Shown: positions 1 to 10,130, numbered from the stretch's first letter. The stretch is 64,000 nucleotides of DNA from Rhodospirillaceae bacterium (GCA_016712715.1 JADJQM010000001.1:1569001-1633000); one strand, 5' to 3'. Notes: generated by a model from the letters alone, not told the origin. Numbers and translations are program-made.

Positions 1-1
1 T

Positions 2-1036
2 GTGACGCTGGCGCCGCATTCTTCGTTCAAATTGCAGCATGATTCCGGCATCCCGGCCGATAATTCTTTGCTGCGAGCCGACTACACCGTGAGCGGCTTC
101 GTCAAGCCGAGTGAGCGAGACCAGTTGCTGGTACTCCGCATGGCCGATTGCCGGAGCGGAGAAATCCTGTGGGCCGGCGAGTTCTCCTTCCGCCCGGAAG
201 ATCTCGTGCGCTCCTTCCGCATGCTCTCGCTGCAGGTGGCATCCAGCGTCGCCGCCTCGGTCGAACGGCATTTGCTGGAAAACATGCGCCGCAGCGGGAC
301 CAGCAGCGCCTACCTTCACTATCTGGATGGCCAGACGCTCCTTAAAAACTGCGATTTGCCGAAACTGCGACGGGCACGAAAGTCCTTCATGCATGCGGCG
401 GAGCTGAGCAAAGACATGGCGCTCGCCCATGCCCGCATTGCCCAGACGCTCTATCTGGAATGGATCTCCCTCGGTGGCGACGATCCCGAACTGCTGCGGC
501 GCGCGCGCGAGACGGCTGAATTTGCGGCTCGTCTTGATCCCGGCGCCGGCTTCACTCATTTGATGTGTGGCACGGTAGCCCTCTATCAGCGCGATTTCGA
601 ATATTCTGCCGAGAAATTCACTGAATCCGAGGCGCTCAGTCCAAACTCAGCAGACTTTCTGGTGCAACACGCTGATGCACTTTGCTGTTTTGGCGACGCG
701 GTTGCCGGCTGGGAACGTTTCGAGCGAGCGGTGGATCTCAATCCGTTGGCACCGGATCACTATTGGTGGGCAGGGGCCAGCATATTGCTGCAGCAACAGG
801 AATTTGCCCGCGCTATCGAACTTTGCGACCGCATGGAATCAGATTCGTCGGTGCTGCGCATATTGGCAGCCTGCCATGCCCATCTCGGAAACTTGCCCAC
901 GGCACGGGAGTATGGTCGACGCATCAAAGATTTGTACCCCGATATTGGTGTTTCGGCCATTGTCAAAATGGCACCGTTCAAGGACGAGAGTTTCCGAAAG
1001 ATCGTGGAAGACGGACTCCGGCTGGCGGATGTCTGA
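2..1036 (+). CDS. TPR protein with TolB-like segment, 5' end cut off by the window
   Basis: The reading frame is open from the first base, so the N-terminus is missing. Residues about 25-95 resemble the TolB-like region that precedes TPR arrays in many regulator and adenylate-cyclase proteins (extended strand, then 'GEILWAGEF', then a helix with 'VASSVAASVERHL'). From about residue 100 to 340 the sequence is helical repeats with TPR-like spacing ('ALAHARIAQTLY', 'AAEFAARLDPGAG', 'FERAVDLNPLAPDHYWWA'). The missing part could be a winged-helix or cyclase output domain; this cannot be seen. It ends 30 bases before the 136-aa gene of the YcaO/TfuA operon and could be its regulator (inference from position only). 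Confidence 0.7.
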   Translation: MTLAPHSSFKLQHDSGIPADNSLLRADYTVSGFVKPSERDQLLVLRMADCRSGEILWAGEFSFRPEDLVRSFRMLSLQVASSVAASVERHLLENMRRSGTSSAYLHYLDGQTLLKNCDLPKLRRARKSFMHAAELSKDMALAHARIAQTLYLEWISLGGDDPELLRRARETAEFAARLDPGAGFTHLMCGTVALYQRDFEYSAEKFTESEALSPNSADFLVQHADALCCFGDAVAGWERFERAVDLNPLAPDHYWWAGASILLQQQEFARAIELCDRMESDSSVLRILAACHAHLGNLPTAREYGRRIKDLYPDIGVSAIVKMAPFKDESFRKIVEDGLRLADV

Positions 1037-1066
1037 CCTATGATCTCTGATAAGAAGGGGGTTCCC

Positions 1067-1477
1067 ATGTCTAGATTGTACGTTATCGGTGATCGGCAGA
1101 CTGGCGTTCTGTTCATCAAGACCGAACCACTGAAGCTGACGCATCTCAGCAGGGCGACTATAGAAGCCTATGCGACCGGGCAGGGTAAGTCCTATGACAG
1201 CGCCTTCGCTCAGATTGCCGCAGGCGCCAAGGCAATCGTCAACAAGACTGAAGTTCAGCAAGCCATTCCTGATCTCGATACGTCGTATCAGGCGATCGGC
1301 AATTTGATCGGCAAAGGTACTGTCTTGTCAGATGCTGATTTCTGTTTCGTCGGCGATATCGACGATTCCGATTGGTCGGCGAAGCGTACAACCGTGCCGC
1401 CGCTCTCGAGCGTCCTCTCCGATCTCAACCCTTCAACGCCGCCCGACGTGGAGTTGCGTGAAGGGTCGCTCGGCTAA
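1067..1477 (+). CDS. 136-aa protein of unknown family heading the YcaO/TfuA operon; candidate substrate
   Basis: The start at 1067 is preferred over the in-frame ATG at 1040 because AAGGGGG lies six bases upstream of it. The family is not recognised. The N-terminus is compact ('MSRLYVIGDRQTGVLF'), the middle is helical, and the C-terminal third is acidic and disordered-looking, with one Cys-containing segment ('ADFCFVGDIDD') followed by a Pro/Ser-rich tail. It is separated by 8 bases from the YcaO gene. YcaO/TfuA operons normally contain the modified peptide or protein, and this is the only small gene in the operon, so it is a candidate substrate or an accessory protein. It is longer than most RiPP precursors, which weakens the precursor reading. 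Confidence 0.55.
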   Translation: MSRLYVIGDRQTGVLFIKTEPLKLTHLSRATIEAYATGQGKSYDSAFAQIAAGAKAIVNKTEVQQAIPDLDTSYQAIGNLIGKGTVLSDADFCFVGDIDDSDWSAKRTTVPPLSSVLSDLNPSTPPDVELREGSLG

Positions 1478-1485
1478 CAAAGCGT

Positions 1486-2670
1486 GTGTTGACCGCGGAC
1501 TTCTTCGAGACTGGTCGCGCCGACGCACGCGATCTCCAGCAGCTGGGGATAACGCGCGTCGGCGACATTACCGGCCTGGATCGGATCGGCCTGCCCGTGT
1601 GGTTTGCCTGCCGGCCGAACTCCCGCGCCCTGTCCGTCTCGCAAGGCAAGGGCATGAACGCGGCGCAGGCGCGCATCTCCGCCATCATGGAGGCAGCGGA
1701 GTGTGCGATTGCCGAGCGCGCGGAGGATGTGGTCGATTGTTTCGCCACCTTGCGCACTCTGCAGCAACGGGACCGTCGGACCATCCCAACTGACCGCATC
1801 ATGCGGTGCGTGACCGATGAGCTCGACCCCGACCGCGAATATGCCTGGGTCAGCGGCATCGCGATGCAGTCGGGCACCGAGATCCTGGCGCCCTATGAAC
1901 TGGTCGGCCTGGATATGCGCGCCAAAGCGCCCTGGGATCATCAGATTTTCAAGATGTCCTCCATCGGCCTTGCTGCCGGTGGCGAGGCTGATCGCACATT
2001 GCTGCACGCGCTCCTCGAAGTGGTCGAGCACAATGCGACGGCCGCCCTCGACCTGTTTGGAGCTGGTGCTCGGACATTGTACGCGGTTCGACAACAGGAT
2101 GGGGTCAATCGCGATTTGGACCAGGCCATAGCGCGGGTGGTGAATGCCGGTTTTACGCCGCAATTCTTTGCCCTCCCCAGCAATGTCCCCTTGCCGGTCA
2201 TCGCCTGCTTCATGGAACGCACAATCTTGTCCGATGATGGTGCGGGCGCCACACTGACGGCCGGTTTCGCCTGTCGCCTCGACGCCCATGACGCTGCGCT
2301 CGCGGCTTTGCTCGAATGTGTGCAATCCCGCGCTACCGACATTGCCGGATCACGCGATGACATCACGGCCGCGGACTATCGAAAGAGTCTGGCCAGGCTC
2401 CCGGCTGGATCTAGCGCCACGGTCCCGCTTTGCGAGGTCGCAGGCCATCGCGCCCAATCGAGTCTCGCTACGCCGGCGGCGACGCTCGAACATGTTATCA
2501 ACACCATTCTTGTCAGCGGCGCCGGGGATGTTTTTGTCTTCCCGCTGGCCACTGCGCTTCCCGGGCTGCAGGTTACACGCGTGCTCGTGCCGGGACTGGA
2601 TGTTGCCGGGACGAACGGGGTCAGTCGGGTTGGTGCCAGCCTGATCGACGCGCTGTTGCGGGCTGGCTGA
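1486..2670 (+). CDS. YcaO-family cyclodehydratase/thioamidation-type enzyme
   Basis: A 394-aa YcaO-domain protein. YcaO enzymes phosphorylate an amide backbone with ATP so that it can be attacked by a nucleophile (azoline, thioamide or amidine formation). ATP/Mg-binding signatures are visible: 'SAIMEAAECAIAER' (about 65-78) with the Glu-rich helix, and the C-terminal 'ALLECVQSRATDIAGSRDD' (about 270-290), the usual Q-S-R...G-S-R-D-D motif. No fused E1-like domain and no PxPxP tail are seen, as expected for the stand-alone, TfuA-associated class. The start is a GTG (alternative TTG three bases later) with no strong ribosome site. The next gene is TfuA, 4 bases downstream, which places this enzyme in the TfuA-dependent group (thioamidation in methanogens; trifolitoxin in Rhizobium). 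Confidence 0.93.
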   Translation: MLTADFFETGRADARDLQQLGITRVGDITGLDRIGLPVWFACRPNSRALSVSQGKGMNAAQARISAIMEAAECAIAERAEDVVDCFATLRTLQQRDRRTIPTDRIMRCVTDELDPDREYAWVSGIAMQSGTEILAPYELVGLDMRAKAPWDHQIFKMSSIGLAAGGEADRTLLHALLEVVEHNATAALDLFGAGARTLYAVRQQDGVNRDLDQAIARVVNAGFTPQFFALPSNVPLPVIACFMERTILSDDGAGATLTAGFACRLDAHDAALAALLECVQSRATDIAGSRDDITAADYRKSLARLPAGSSATVPLCEVAGHRAQSSLATPAATLEHVINTILVSGAGDVFVFPLATALPGLQVTRVLVPGLDVAGTNGVSRVGASLIDALLRAG

Positions 2671-2674
2671 CCGC

Positions 2675-3418
2675 ATGACCCGGGCAGTCGTCTTCGTCGG
2701 CCCCAGCCTCCACGGCCGCGACCAGCCATGGCCGGCATCGATCGAGAAGCGGCCACCGGCCGGCAAGGGCGATCTCCTGGCCGCCGTGCTCGACGGTGCG
2801 ACTTCCATCGGGCTCGTTGACGGCACATTCGGTGATGGCGCCGCTGTCTGGCACAAGGAAATCCTCTTTGCGCTCGACCGTGGCATCCGCGTTCTGGGTG
2901 CCGCCAGCATGGGTGCCCTACGCGCGGCCGAATGTTCCGCTTTCGGCATGATCGGCATCGGCTCTATCTACCGCGACTATGCCGAAGGGCTGCGCACAGC
3001 GGATGAAGACGTAGCGATCGTGCACGGCCCAGCGGAACTCGGATTCCCGCCAGTGACCGAGGCCCTGGTCGACATCGATGCGACTCTGGAACATCTTCGT
3101 GCGCGGCGGTTGATCGGAGCGACTGTCGCAGATCTGTTGGACCAAGCGGCCCGGTCGATCCATTTCAAGGACCGGACATGGAATTTCGTGTTTGACGCGA
3201 TGGACCTTCGGGATCCGGCCGACCGCCATATCATTCGCGCAAACACCGTCAACCGAAAGTGCGAAGACGCTTGGCTCCTTGTCCGAGCCATGGCTGACGA
3301 TGCGGCGGCAATGGCACCGCCAGCCAGGTCGATCGACGGCGCCTTCAATGACACCTTGTTCTTCCAGGAACTGCGGCAGGAAATAGCCGCCCGCCCGGCC
3401 GGTCGGGCGACAGCTTGA
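2675..3418 (+). CDS. TfuA-like protein, YcaO partner
   Basis: A 247-aa protein with the TfuA family core: 'VFVGPSL' at the start, 'VDGTFGDGAAVWHKEILFAL' (about 48-67) and 'GAASMGALRAAEC' (about 75-88), followed by a tyrosine-containing 'GSIYRDYAEG'. TfuA proteins accompany YcaO enzymes. In archaea the pair is required for thioglycine formation in methyl-CoM reductase, and in Rhizobium TfuA belongs to the trifolitoxin cluster; the proposed role is sulfur delivery or allosteric activation. Tight coupling to the YcaO gene supports a functional pair. Its stop overlaps the TTG alternative start of the next gene. Confidence 0.93.
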   Translation: MTRAVVFVGPSLHGRDQPWPASIEKRPPAGKGDLLAAVLDGATSIGLVDGTFGDGAAVWHKEILFALDRGIRVLGAASMGALRAAECSAFGMIGIGSIYRDYAEGLRTADEDVAIVHGPAELGFPPVTEALVDIDATLEHLRARRLIGATVADLLDQAARSIHFKDRTWNFVFDAMDLRDPADRHIIRANTVNRKCEDAWLLVRAMADDAAAMAPPARSIDGAFNDTLFFQELRQEIAARPAGRATA

Positions 3419-3420
3419 CA

Positions 3421-4497
3421 ATGGCCCCACTGGTCCCTGATTGCGGTGGTTTGATCGAGCAAATTGCTGTTGCTCTTCCCGCCTTCCTTTTCACCCCAAA
3501 GGAGGAAATGAAGCGCCGCGCCTTTGCCGCGCTCGCCCAGGCGATGCCCACTGGCAGCAGGCTGCTGCTCCTGATCGAGAAGACGACCATCGGCCTTGGT
3601 GAAGCTTGGGCGGCACAGCTCAAACTTTCATGCGACCTTCGCGTCGTGCCGGTCCAAGGCACGATGCGCGACGTCGACCTCTGGATACAGGACCCCCTCC
3701 TGGTGGCTGAACACAACGGCCTACCTCTGTTGTTGCCACTCCAGGATACCGATCATGCGGGCCAGCATGCCAAATGGCTGACGCAAGCCGGTTGCAGACT
3801 GGGTCTCGCCCCACCACTTCACCTCACCGGCGGCAACATGCTGACGGGCAAAAATTTCCGCTTGGTCGGCGCCTCGAGCATCGAAAACACCAAGCGCATT
3901 GGCGACCGACCCGTGACCATAGAAGAGGCCTTGGCTGGTCACGCTGCCCTGGATGCCCGGCCGGTCCACGTCTTCGGGTTCAACCTGCCGCGCCGGGGTG
4001 ACAAGCCGGGTCTGGCACAACAGCCACATCATCTCGATCTGGTCGTGTCGCTGACCGGCATCGACACCGCCGATGGGCGACCGGTGCTTTTTGTTGCCGA
4101 TCCGCGCAAGACGCTCGACCCGGACGGCCCTCGCATGGTGGGCTGGGCAGAGCAACTTGATGCCAGCGTCGACCGGCTGACGGCCGATGGCTTTGCTGTC
4201 CTGCGCAACAAAGTGCCCTATTTGCCGCACCCCATCTATGCGCCAAACCCCATGCTGCGCGCCTACAACAATGTCATCGTCGAGAACGATATCAGGTTTG
4301 AGCAGGGCAAGTCGCGACCCCTGGTCTGGATGCCCCAGTTCGGCGATCTAGAGCCTGAGCTTGCCCTCTATGACAGTGCGAACCGGCTCGCCTGGGAGGA
4401 GCTTGGCTTCGAAAGCATACCCGTCTATGGCTGGAGCGCCATGACCCGCGCGGGCGGCGCCCTCCGCTGCGCCAGCAAGGTTCTCACACGACGGTAG
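3421..4497 (+). CDS. guanidino-group-modifying enzyme (peptidylarginine/agmatine deiminase-like fold)
   Basis: A 358-aa protein of the GME (arginine deiminase-like) superfamily. The catalytic pattern is visible: Asp91 in 'DLWIQDPLLV' (equivalent of the W-x-R-D motif of agmatine deiminases), 'HLTGGNML' (134-141), 'HHLDLVVSLTG' (203-213) for the catalytic His/Asp, 'AYNNVIVEN' (281-289) and Cys350 in 'GGALRC' near the C-terminus. Such enzymes hydrolyse or transfer the guanidine carbon of arginine (to citrulline, agmatine to carbamoylputrescine, amidino transfer). The start may be the TTG at 3415 (GTGA-like overlap with tfuA) or the ATG at 3421. The operon position suggests arginine modification of the same substrate that YcaO/TfuA acts on; this is inference. 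Confidence 0.75.
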   Translation: MAPLVPDCGGLIEQIAVALPAFLFTPKEEMKRRAFAALAQAMPTGSRLLLLIEKTTIGLGEAWAAQLKLSCDLRVVPVQGTMRDVDLWIQDPLLVAEHNGLPLLLPLQDTDHAGQHAKWLTQAGCRLGLAPPLHLTGGNMLTGKNFRLVGASSIENTKRIGDRPVTIEEALAGHAALDARPVHVFGFNLPRRGDKPGLAQQPHHLDLVVSLTGIDTADGRPVLFVADPRKTLDPDGPRMVGWAEQLDASVDRLTADGFAVLRNKVPYLPHPIYAPNPMLRAYNNVIVENDIRFEQGKSRPLVWMPQFGDLEPELALYDSANRLAWEELGFESIPVYGWSAMTRAGGALRCASKVLTRR

Positions 4498-4563
4498 CGT
4501 CGCCTCCGTTTCTAAAATAACGTCACGACCATCCATTCGCGAATCGGCGACGCAAGGTTTATC

Positions 4564-5010
4564 ATGGCGCAAGACCGCAAATCATCCGGCCGCATGGCCA
4601 GCAAGGGGTTCCCCAACCCCATCGACGTCCATGTCGGCCGCAAACTTCAGTTGCGCCGGACTTTGCTTGGCCTGAGCCAGGAAAGGCTTGGCAAATTGAT
4701 CGGCCTGACCTTTCAGCAGATCCAGAAATATGAATCCGGCGCCAACCGCGTCAGCTCAAGCCGTCTCTACGATATTGCCCGCGTACTGGACATCGGCATT
4801 CCCTATTTCTTCGAGGGAATGTCCGCCGAGGTCGAGGAGCAAAGCCCGGGGCATTTGCAAGGGGCGGTCCCTCTCGTCGCCGAAGACGAGAAGGACCCGA
4901 TGGCGCGTCGCGAGACGCTCGAATTGGTGCGTGCCTACTACCAGATCAAAAGCGCCAAAGTGCGCAAACATCTGGTCGATCTGACCCGGTCACTCGGCAA
5001 GGCCAAGTAG
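4564..5010 (+). CDS. XRE-family helix-turn-helix transcriptional regulator
   Basis: A 148-aa DNA-binding protein of the short XRE type common in alphaproteobacteria. The HTH spans about residues 25-80 ('GRKLQLRRTLLGLSQERLG' ... 'LTFQQIQKYESGANRVSSS'), with the usual S-Q-E...Q-K-Y-E pattern. A 60-residue acidic linker leads to a C-terminal helical segment that ends in basic residues. It lies 66 bases downstream of the YcaO/TfuA operon in the same direction and could be co-transcribed with it or independent. Confidence 0.88.
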   Translation: MAQDRKSSGRMASKGFPNPIDVHVGRKLQLRRTLLGLSQERLGKLIGLTFQQIQKYESGANRVSSSRLYDIARVLDIGIPYFFEGMSAEVEEQSPGHLQGAVPLVAEDEKDPMARRETLELVRAYYQIKSAKVRKHLVDLTRSLGKAK

Positions 5011-5035
5011 CGGGTGCCACTCACGCCGACTCATT

Positions 5036-5476
5036 TCACGCCGACTGGGCGAGCGGCGTCCAGCCCAGTTCATGGTCGATGTAATTGAGAAGATTTAGCG
5101 TCGTTGGATAGGCCTTGCTGTCATTCGCAAGTTTCGCCGCCGTCTCTGCGAGCGAGCGCAGCTCCTTGACCTCATGGCAGTCGCCGCACACATAAGCGAT
5201 CAAGCCCGGGCCAGACTGCAGCGCGGTACGTACCAATCTTTGGCGTTCGGTAACCCAGCGCAACCGGCCGCCCAAGGCGGAAATTTCGTCGACATTCGCT
5301 TTCGAGCGATCGATTTCCTCGGTCAGGACGCGTGCGACGCGCCGATAGGCTGTATTCAAGGCCTCCAGCGCCTTCAGGGCGGCGCTGAAATCGTCTTCAT
5401 ATGAGACAGCCGCTCGCGTTTCACGCGAGGATTTCAACGGCTGGACTTTCCTCCGGATTGCAGTTCCCTGTTCCAT
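5036..5476 (-). CDS. hypothetical protein, 146 aa, helical with one CxxC
   Basis: The product is not recognised. The ATG at 5476 is chosen because GGGGGT lies five bases upstream; the longer frame would use TTG at 5488. The protein is mostly helical, with a long amphipathic/coiled-coil-like region at about residues 30-75 and one motif 'YVCGDCHEVKELRS' (about 97-110) holding a CxxC that could bind a metal. It converges with the XRE gene, 25 bases apart. Confidence 0.6.
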   Translation of the reverse strand: MEQGTAIRRKVQPLKSSRETRAAVSYEDDFSAALKALEALNTAYRRVARVLTEEIDRSKANVDEISALGGRLRWVTERQRLVRTALQSGPGLIAYVCGDCHEVKELRSLAETAAKLANDSKAYPTTLNLLNYIDHELGWTPLAQSA

Positions 5477-5747
5477 AGCGACCCCCAACAGATCTTGTTG
5501 CGGACGACGCCTCGATCCGTGACCCGATCAGATGCGCAATGCGATTAGCATCATGTCCAATGGGCTCATCATTAGCTGGTTGGGCGTGACTCCAGCGTGA
5601 AACCAGGATTTTCACTGATACGAAAGGAAAAATCCGGCTTCTGGCGGCAATGGTCGCCCCTGCGAACGCCGTTTGAGACCTGAGAGAACCGAAGTGGCCG
5701 AGGGCGCCCGCAAATGCTCTGATCCGATGTGCTCCGCATCGGCCCGC
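5477..5747. other. intergenic region, nothing recognised
   Basis: About 270 bases between the start of the 146-aa hypothetical gene and the end of the DsbA-family gene, both on the minus strand. It should hold the promoter of the hypothetical gene, but no convincing -35/-10 pair, terminator or conserved RNA could be picked out by eye. Confidence 0.4.
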
Positions 5748-6395
5748 TTACGCCGCGGCAGAAATCTCCCGCAATGCACGCTCGAAGATTTCGACCGGTT
5801 GGCCGCCGGAGATCAGATATTTGTCGTTGATGATGATGGCCGGGACCGCGCTGATCCCTTGCTCTTGATAGAAGTGCTCCTGCGACCGGACCTCGTCCGC
5901 ATAGCTGTCCCCGGCGAGAATCCTGGCGGCTTCGTCGCGATCAAGACCCGCCTTCTCCGCAACATCCGCCAGGGTGGAGCGGTCGGACATCACGGCGCCA
6001 TCGGTGAAATAGGCCTTGAACATCGCATGCTTGAGCGCTGCCTGCTTGCCGAGGGGCCCCGCCCAATGCAGAAGCCGATGCGCATCAAAGGTATTGTAGA
6101 TGCGGCTCTCATCATTGGTGCGCATGTCGAATCCGACAGCGGCCGCGCGTTCGCGGATCATGGCGCGGGTCTGCGCCGATTGTTCGGGCGTGGCGCCGTA
6201 TTTCTGGCCGATATGTTCGACGATGTTCTGCCCCTCCGGCCCCATCTGCGGATTAAGCTCGAAGGGCTGGAAGTGCATGTCGGCCACCACCTCGTCCCCA
6301 AGGCGTCCCAAGGCCGCCTCCAAGGATTTCAAGCCGATGACGCACCAGGGGCAGGAGACGTCGGATACAAAGTCGATCTTGATGTTCTTGGTCAT
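5748..6395 (-). CDS. DsbA-family thioredoxin-fold oxidoreductase (FrnE type)
   Basis: A 215-aa DsbA-like protein of the FrnE subgroup. It begins with a strand and 'SDVSCPWCVIG', the C-x-x-C active site (S-C-P-W-C) of the family, at about residues 11-21. The all-helical insert and the C-terminal thioredoxin half with cis-Pro ('GISAVPAIIIND', about 175-186) are in place. No signal peptide is seen, so it is cytoplasmic, as FrnE proteins are; they act as thiol oxidoreductases or glutathione-dependent isomerases. The start at 6395 matches the family N-terminus; the longer open frame upstream overlaps the neighbouring methyltransferase and is not used. Confidence 0.9.
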   Translation of the reverse strand: MTKNIKIDFVSDVSCPWCVIGLKSLEAALGRLGDEVVADMHFQPFELNPQMGPEGQNIVEHIGQKYGATPEQSAQTRAMIRERAAAVGFDMRTNDESRIYNTFDAHRLLHWAGPLGKQAALKHAMFKAYFTDGAVMSDRSTLADVAEKAGLDRDEAARILAGDSYADEVRSQEHFYQEQGISAVPAIIINDKYLISGGQPVEIFERALREISAAA

Positions 6396-6474
6396 TCCTG
6401 GCCGCCAATGCTGGATGAAATGGGGATACTCGCCCGCCGATCTAAGCATTCCGTGGCGGATTGCAACAGGCCTG

Positions 6475-7314
6475 CTAGGCGACCCGCGCGATGAACTCGA
6501 CCGGCGCAATCAGGCCTCGCTCCAGCGCGTCCATCACATTGCGCATTCTGTCCTTGGCGGCCGGGCCCATGATCACATGAAGGCCGAGGCCGGAGGGGCC
6601 AGATTTCGCCGCTTGCGCCCGCATCTCGCGCGCCAGATTCAGGGTAAAATCGCGCCGATTTGCCTCCGCTTCGATGGTAAAGCCGGCTGAGGTCAGCAAT
6701 TTCCGGTACATGGCAGGGGTTTCGACAAAGCTCGTTTCCGGCCCGATCGCCCAGGGCATGGGGTAGGGCAATTTGACCGCGCCATCGGCAAACAGGACAT
6801 CGTAGACGCCGAACCGGCTGCCGGGTTTGAGCACGCGTCTTGCCTCGGCAAACAGGGCCGCCTTGTCGTCGATGTTCATACCCACATGAATCAGGGTTGC
6901 CACATCGAAGGATCCGGCCCTGAATGGCAGTGTCAGGGCGCTACCCAGATGGAATGAGACGAGATCTGCCAGGCCGCAGCGCTGGGTAAGCGTCCGCGCC
7001 ACAATGACGAAATCCGGCGTGAGGTCGATTCCCGCCACCCTGCAGCCATACCCCGCCGCAAAACAGCGCGCCGGGCCGCCGATGCCGGACCCGATATCGA
7101 GGACATGATCATCACCGCCGAGGCCCAGACGCTCGGCCAGCGAGACCGTCTGCGCCCGCCAACCCAGATGAAATTCGTCGACACCGGCGAGGTCATCCGG
7201 ATTGAGGTGGGCGATATCTTTGCCAGCAGCCGTGAGCGCCGCCAGGATGGCCTGTTCCAAGCCTTCCCGGCCGTAATGCTGCGCCACCACTTGTTCGGTT
7301 GTCTTATCAGTCAT
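6475..7314 (-). CDS. SAM-dependent methyltransferase (class I)
   Basis: A 279-aa class I methyltransferase. Motif I is 'VLDIGSGIGGPAR' (about 70-82), followed by 'VAGIDLTPDFV' (acidic motif II) and 'FDVATLIHVGMNI' (motif IV). The layout, with a long N-terminal helical part and 'PEMPWAIGP'-like loop ('PYPMPWAIGPETSF'), resembles the UbiE/sarcosine-dimethylglycine methyltransferase group. The acceptor substrate is not evident. It is transcribed away from mmsA; the shared 135-base region has a tandem repeat (see 7357-7380). Confidence 0.85.
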   Translation of the reverse strand: MTDKTTEQVVAQHYGREGLEQAILAALTAAGKDIAHLNPDDLAGVDEFHLGWRAQTVSLAERLGLGGDDHVLDIGSGIGGPARCFAAGYGCRVAGIDLTPDFVIVARTLTQRCGLADLVSFHLGSALTLPFRAGSFDVATLIHVGMNIDDKAALFAEARRVLKPGSRFGVYDVLFADGAVKLPYPMPWAIGPETSFVETPAMYRKLLTSAGFTIEAEANRRDFTLNLAREMRAQAAKSGPSGLGLHVIMGPAAKDRMRNVMDALERGLIAPVEFIARVA

Positions 7315-7356
7315 TTATTCGCCAAAACAATCAGGCAGCTCAATTGATCATTATAC

Positions 7357-7380
7357 TTAACATGTTGATTAAGATGTTGA
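7357..7380. repeat. tandem 12-bp repeat in divergent promoter region
   Basis: TTAACATGTTGA is followed immediately by TTAAGATGTTGA, two tandem 12-mers differing at one base. The first unit is nearly palindromic, and CTTAA/TTAAG inverted arms frame it. It lies between the divergent methyltransferase (start 7314) and mmsA (start 7450) genes, a likely regulator binding site. Confidence 0.5.
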
Positions 7381-7449
7381 CCAGAGCGATGATCCGGCCT
7401 TATACCGTCCGCTTAAGAAGCATCATTTCAGCATCTGGAGAGGGCGGCA

Positions 7450-8946
<1,497 letters not shown>

Positions 8947-8976
8947 AGCAGTCTCTTCAGGGTATCTTTCTATCTG

Positions 8977-9006
8977 CGGCCGGATCGGTTAAACCCGATC
9001 CGGCCG
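8977..9006 (+). terminator. strong hairpin after mmsA
   Basis: A 12-bp perfect stem (CGGCCGGATCGG pairing with CCGATCCGGCCG, loop of six) lies 30 bases after the mmsA stop. No T-tract follows, so it may be a weak or processing hairpin rather than an efficient intrinsic terminator. The next gene starts 20 bases downstream. Confidence 0.45.
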
Positions 9007-9026
9007 TGTCGCTTTGTGGAGTCCCG

Positions 9027-10120
9027 ATGCCGATCTCGCCTTTCCTGCAGGATGCCTTCGCCCTCGCCCGCCAGAATGGCTGGTCGCGACGGCACTTGCT
9101 GGGCGCGCTAGCGGGCACTGCCGGTGCTGGATTTCTACCGCGATCGTCTCGTGCTGCCGCCAAGGAATTGGTCTTTGCGACCTGGGGTGGCGACGAGATC
9201 AAGAGTCCACCCGTGCCTTCGGCAAGAGCTATGAGACGGCAACCGGCACCTCTATTCTGTTCGATGGCACCGGCCCCACGGAAGGTGCCATTCGTACCCT
9301 GGTCGATTCCGGCGATGTCACCTGGGACATTTGCGATGCCGACGGCTTCACCGCCCTGCGTCTCGGTGCCACCGGGCATCTCAGTGCCATCGACTACAAG
9401 ACCGTCGATCCAGCCAAGATCATGCCGCCCTTCGCTTTTACCCATGGCGCCGGCGGCTATGCCTATTCCTATGTGCTGGCCTTCGACACCGAGCGCTTCG
9501 CCGGGCGACCACCCCTGAGCTGGAAGGATTTCTTCGACACAAGGTCCTTTCCCGGGGGTCGTGCGGTCTATCGCTGGATGAACGGCGCTTTTGAAGCGGC
9601 GATGATGGCGGGTAGCGACAAGCCAACCAATCCCTATCCCATCGACATCAACCTCGCAGTGAACCGTCTCTACAAGCTGAAGCCCCAATTGCAGACCTGG
9701 GAAAGTGGCCAGCAGGTGCAGCAGATGTTCGTCGACAAGACGATCTCGATGGCGTGCATCTGGCACACGCGGGCCGTGGCCCTGGCCAAGGAGAGCGAGG
9801 GCAAGATCGCCTTCACCTGGGCCGGTGGTGTGCTCCATCCAGGTGTCTGGGTGGTCCCGAAGGGAAATCCCGGCGGCATCGATGCCTTCAAACTGATCGG
9901 GCACATGCAGGATCCGGCCCGGCAGATCGAATTCACCAACCTGCAGCGCGTCGGTCCCGTCAACCCGGCAGCAACCGCGGCGATGCCCAAGGCATTGCGC
10001 GATTACGACCCGACGCAGCCGGAAAATCTGGCTCAGCAGGTCATCGTCGACAGCCAATGGTGGGCGGACAATTTCGACAAGGCGCGCGCTGAATTTGCCG
10101 ACATGCTGCAGCGTTCCTGA
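9027..10120 (+). pseudogene. ABC solute-binding protein (spermidine/putrescine PotD type), one-base frameshift
   Basis: The product is an exported solute-binding protein: the start at 9027 is preceded by GGAG, and the N-terminus has a Tat-like signal ('SRRHLLGALAGTAGAGFLP') followed by 'ELVFATWGGDEIK'. The frame then breaks. The downstream part continues in another frame from 9206 ('STRAFGKSYETATG', 'GDVTWDICDADGFTALRLG') to 10120, matching the PotD-like fold over its whole length. One base is missing at about 9204-9205 (restoring AAGAAG or AAGAGN before TCC rejoins the frames). Everything else is intact, so either a sequencing error or a very recent pseudogene. No permease or ATPase gene is adjacent. 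Confidence 0.8.
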
Positions 10121-10130
10121 ACCGCCTGCG

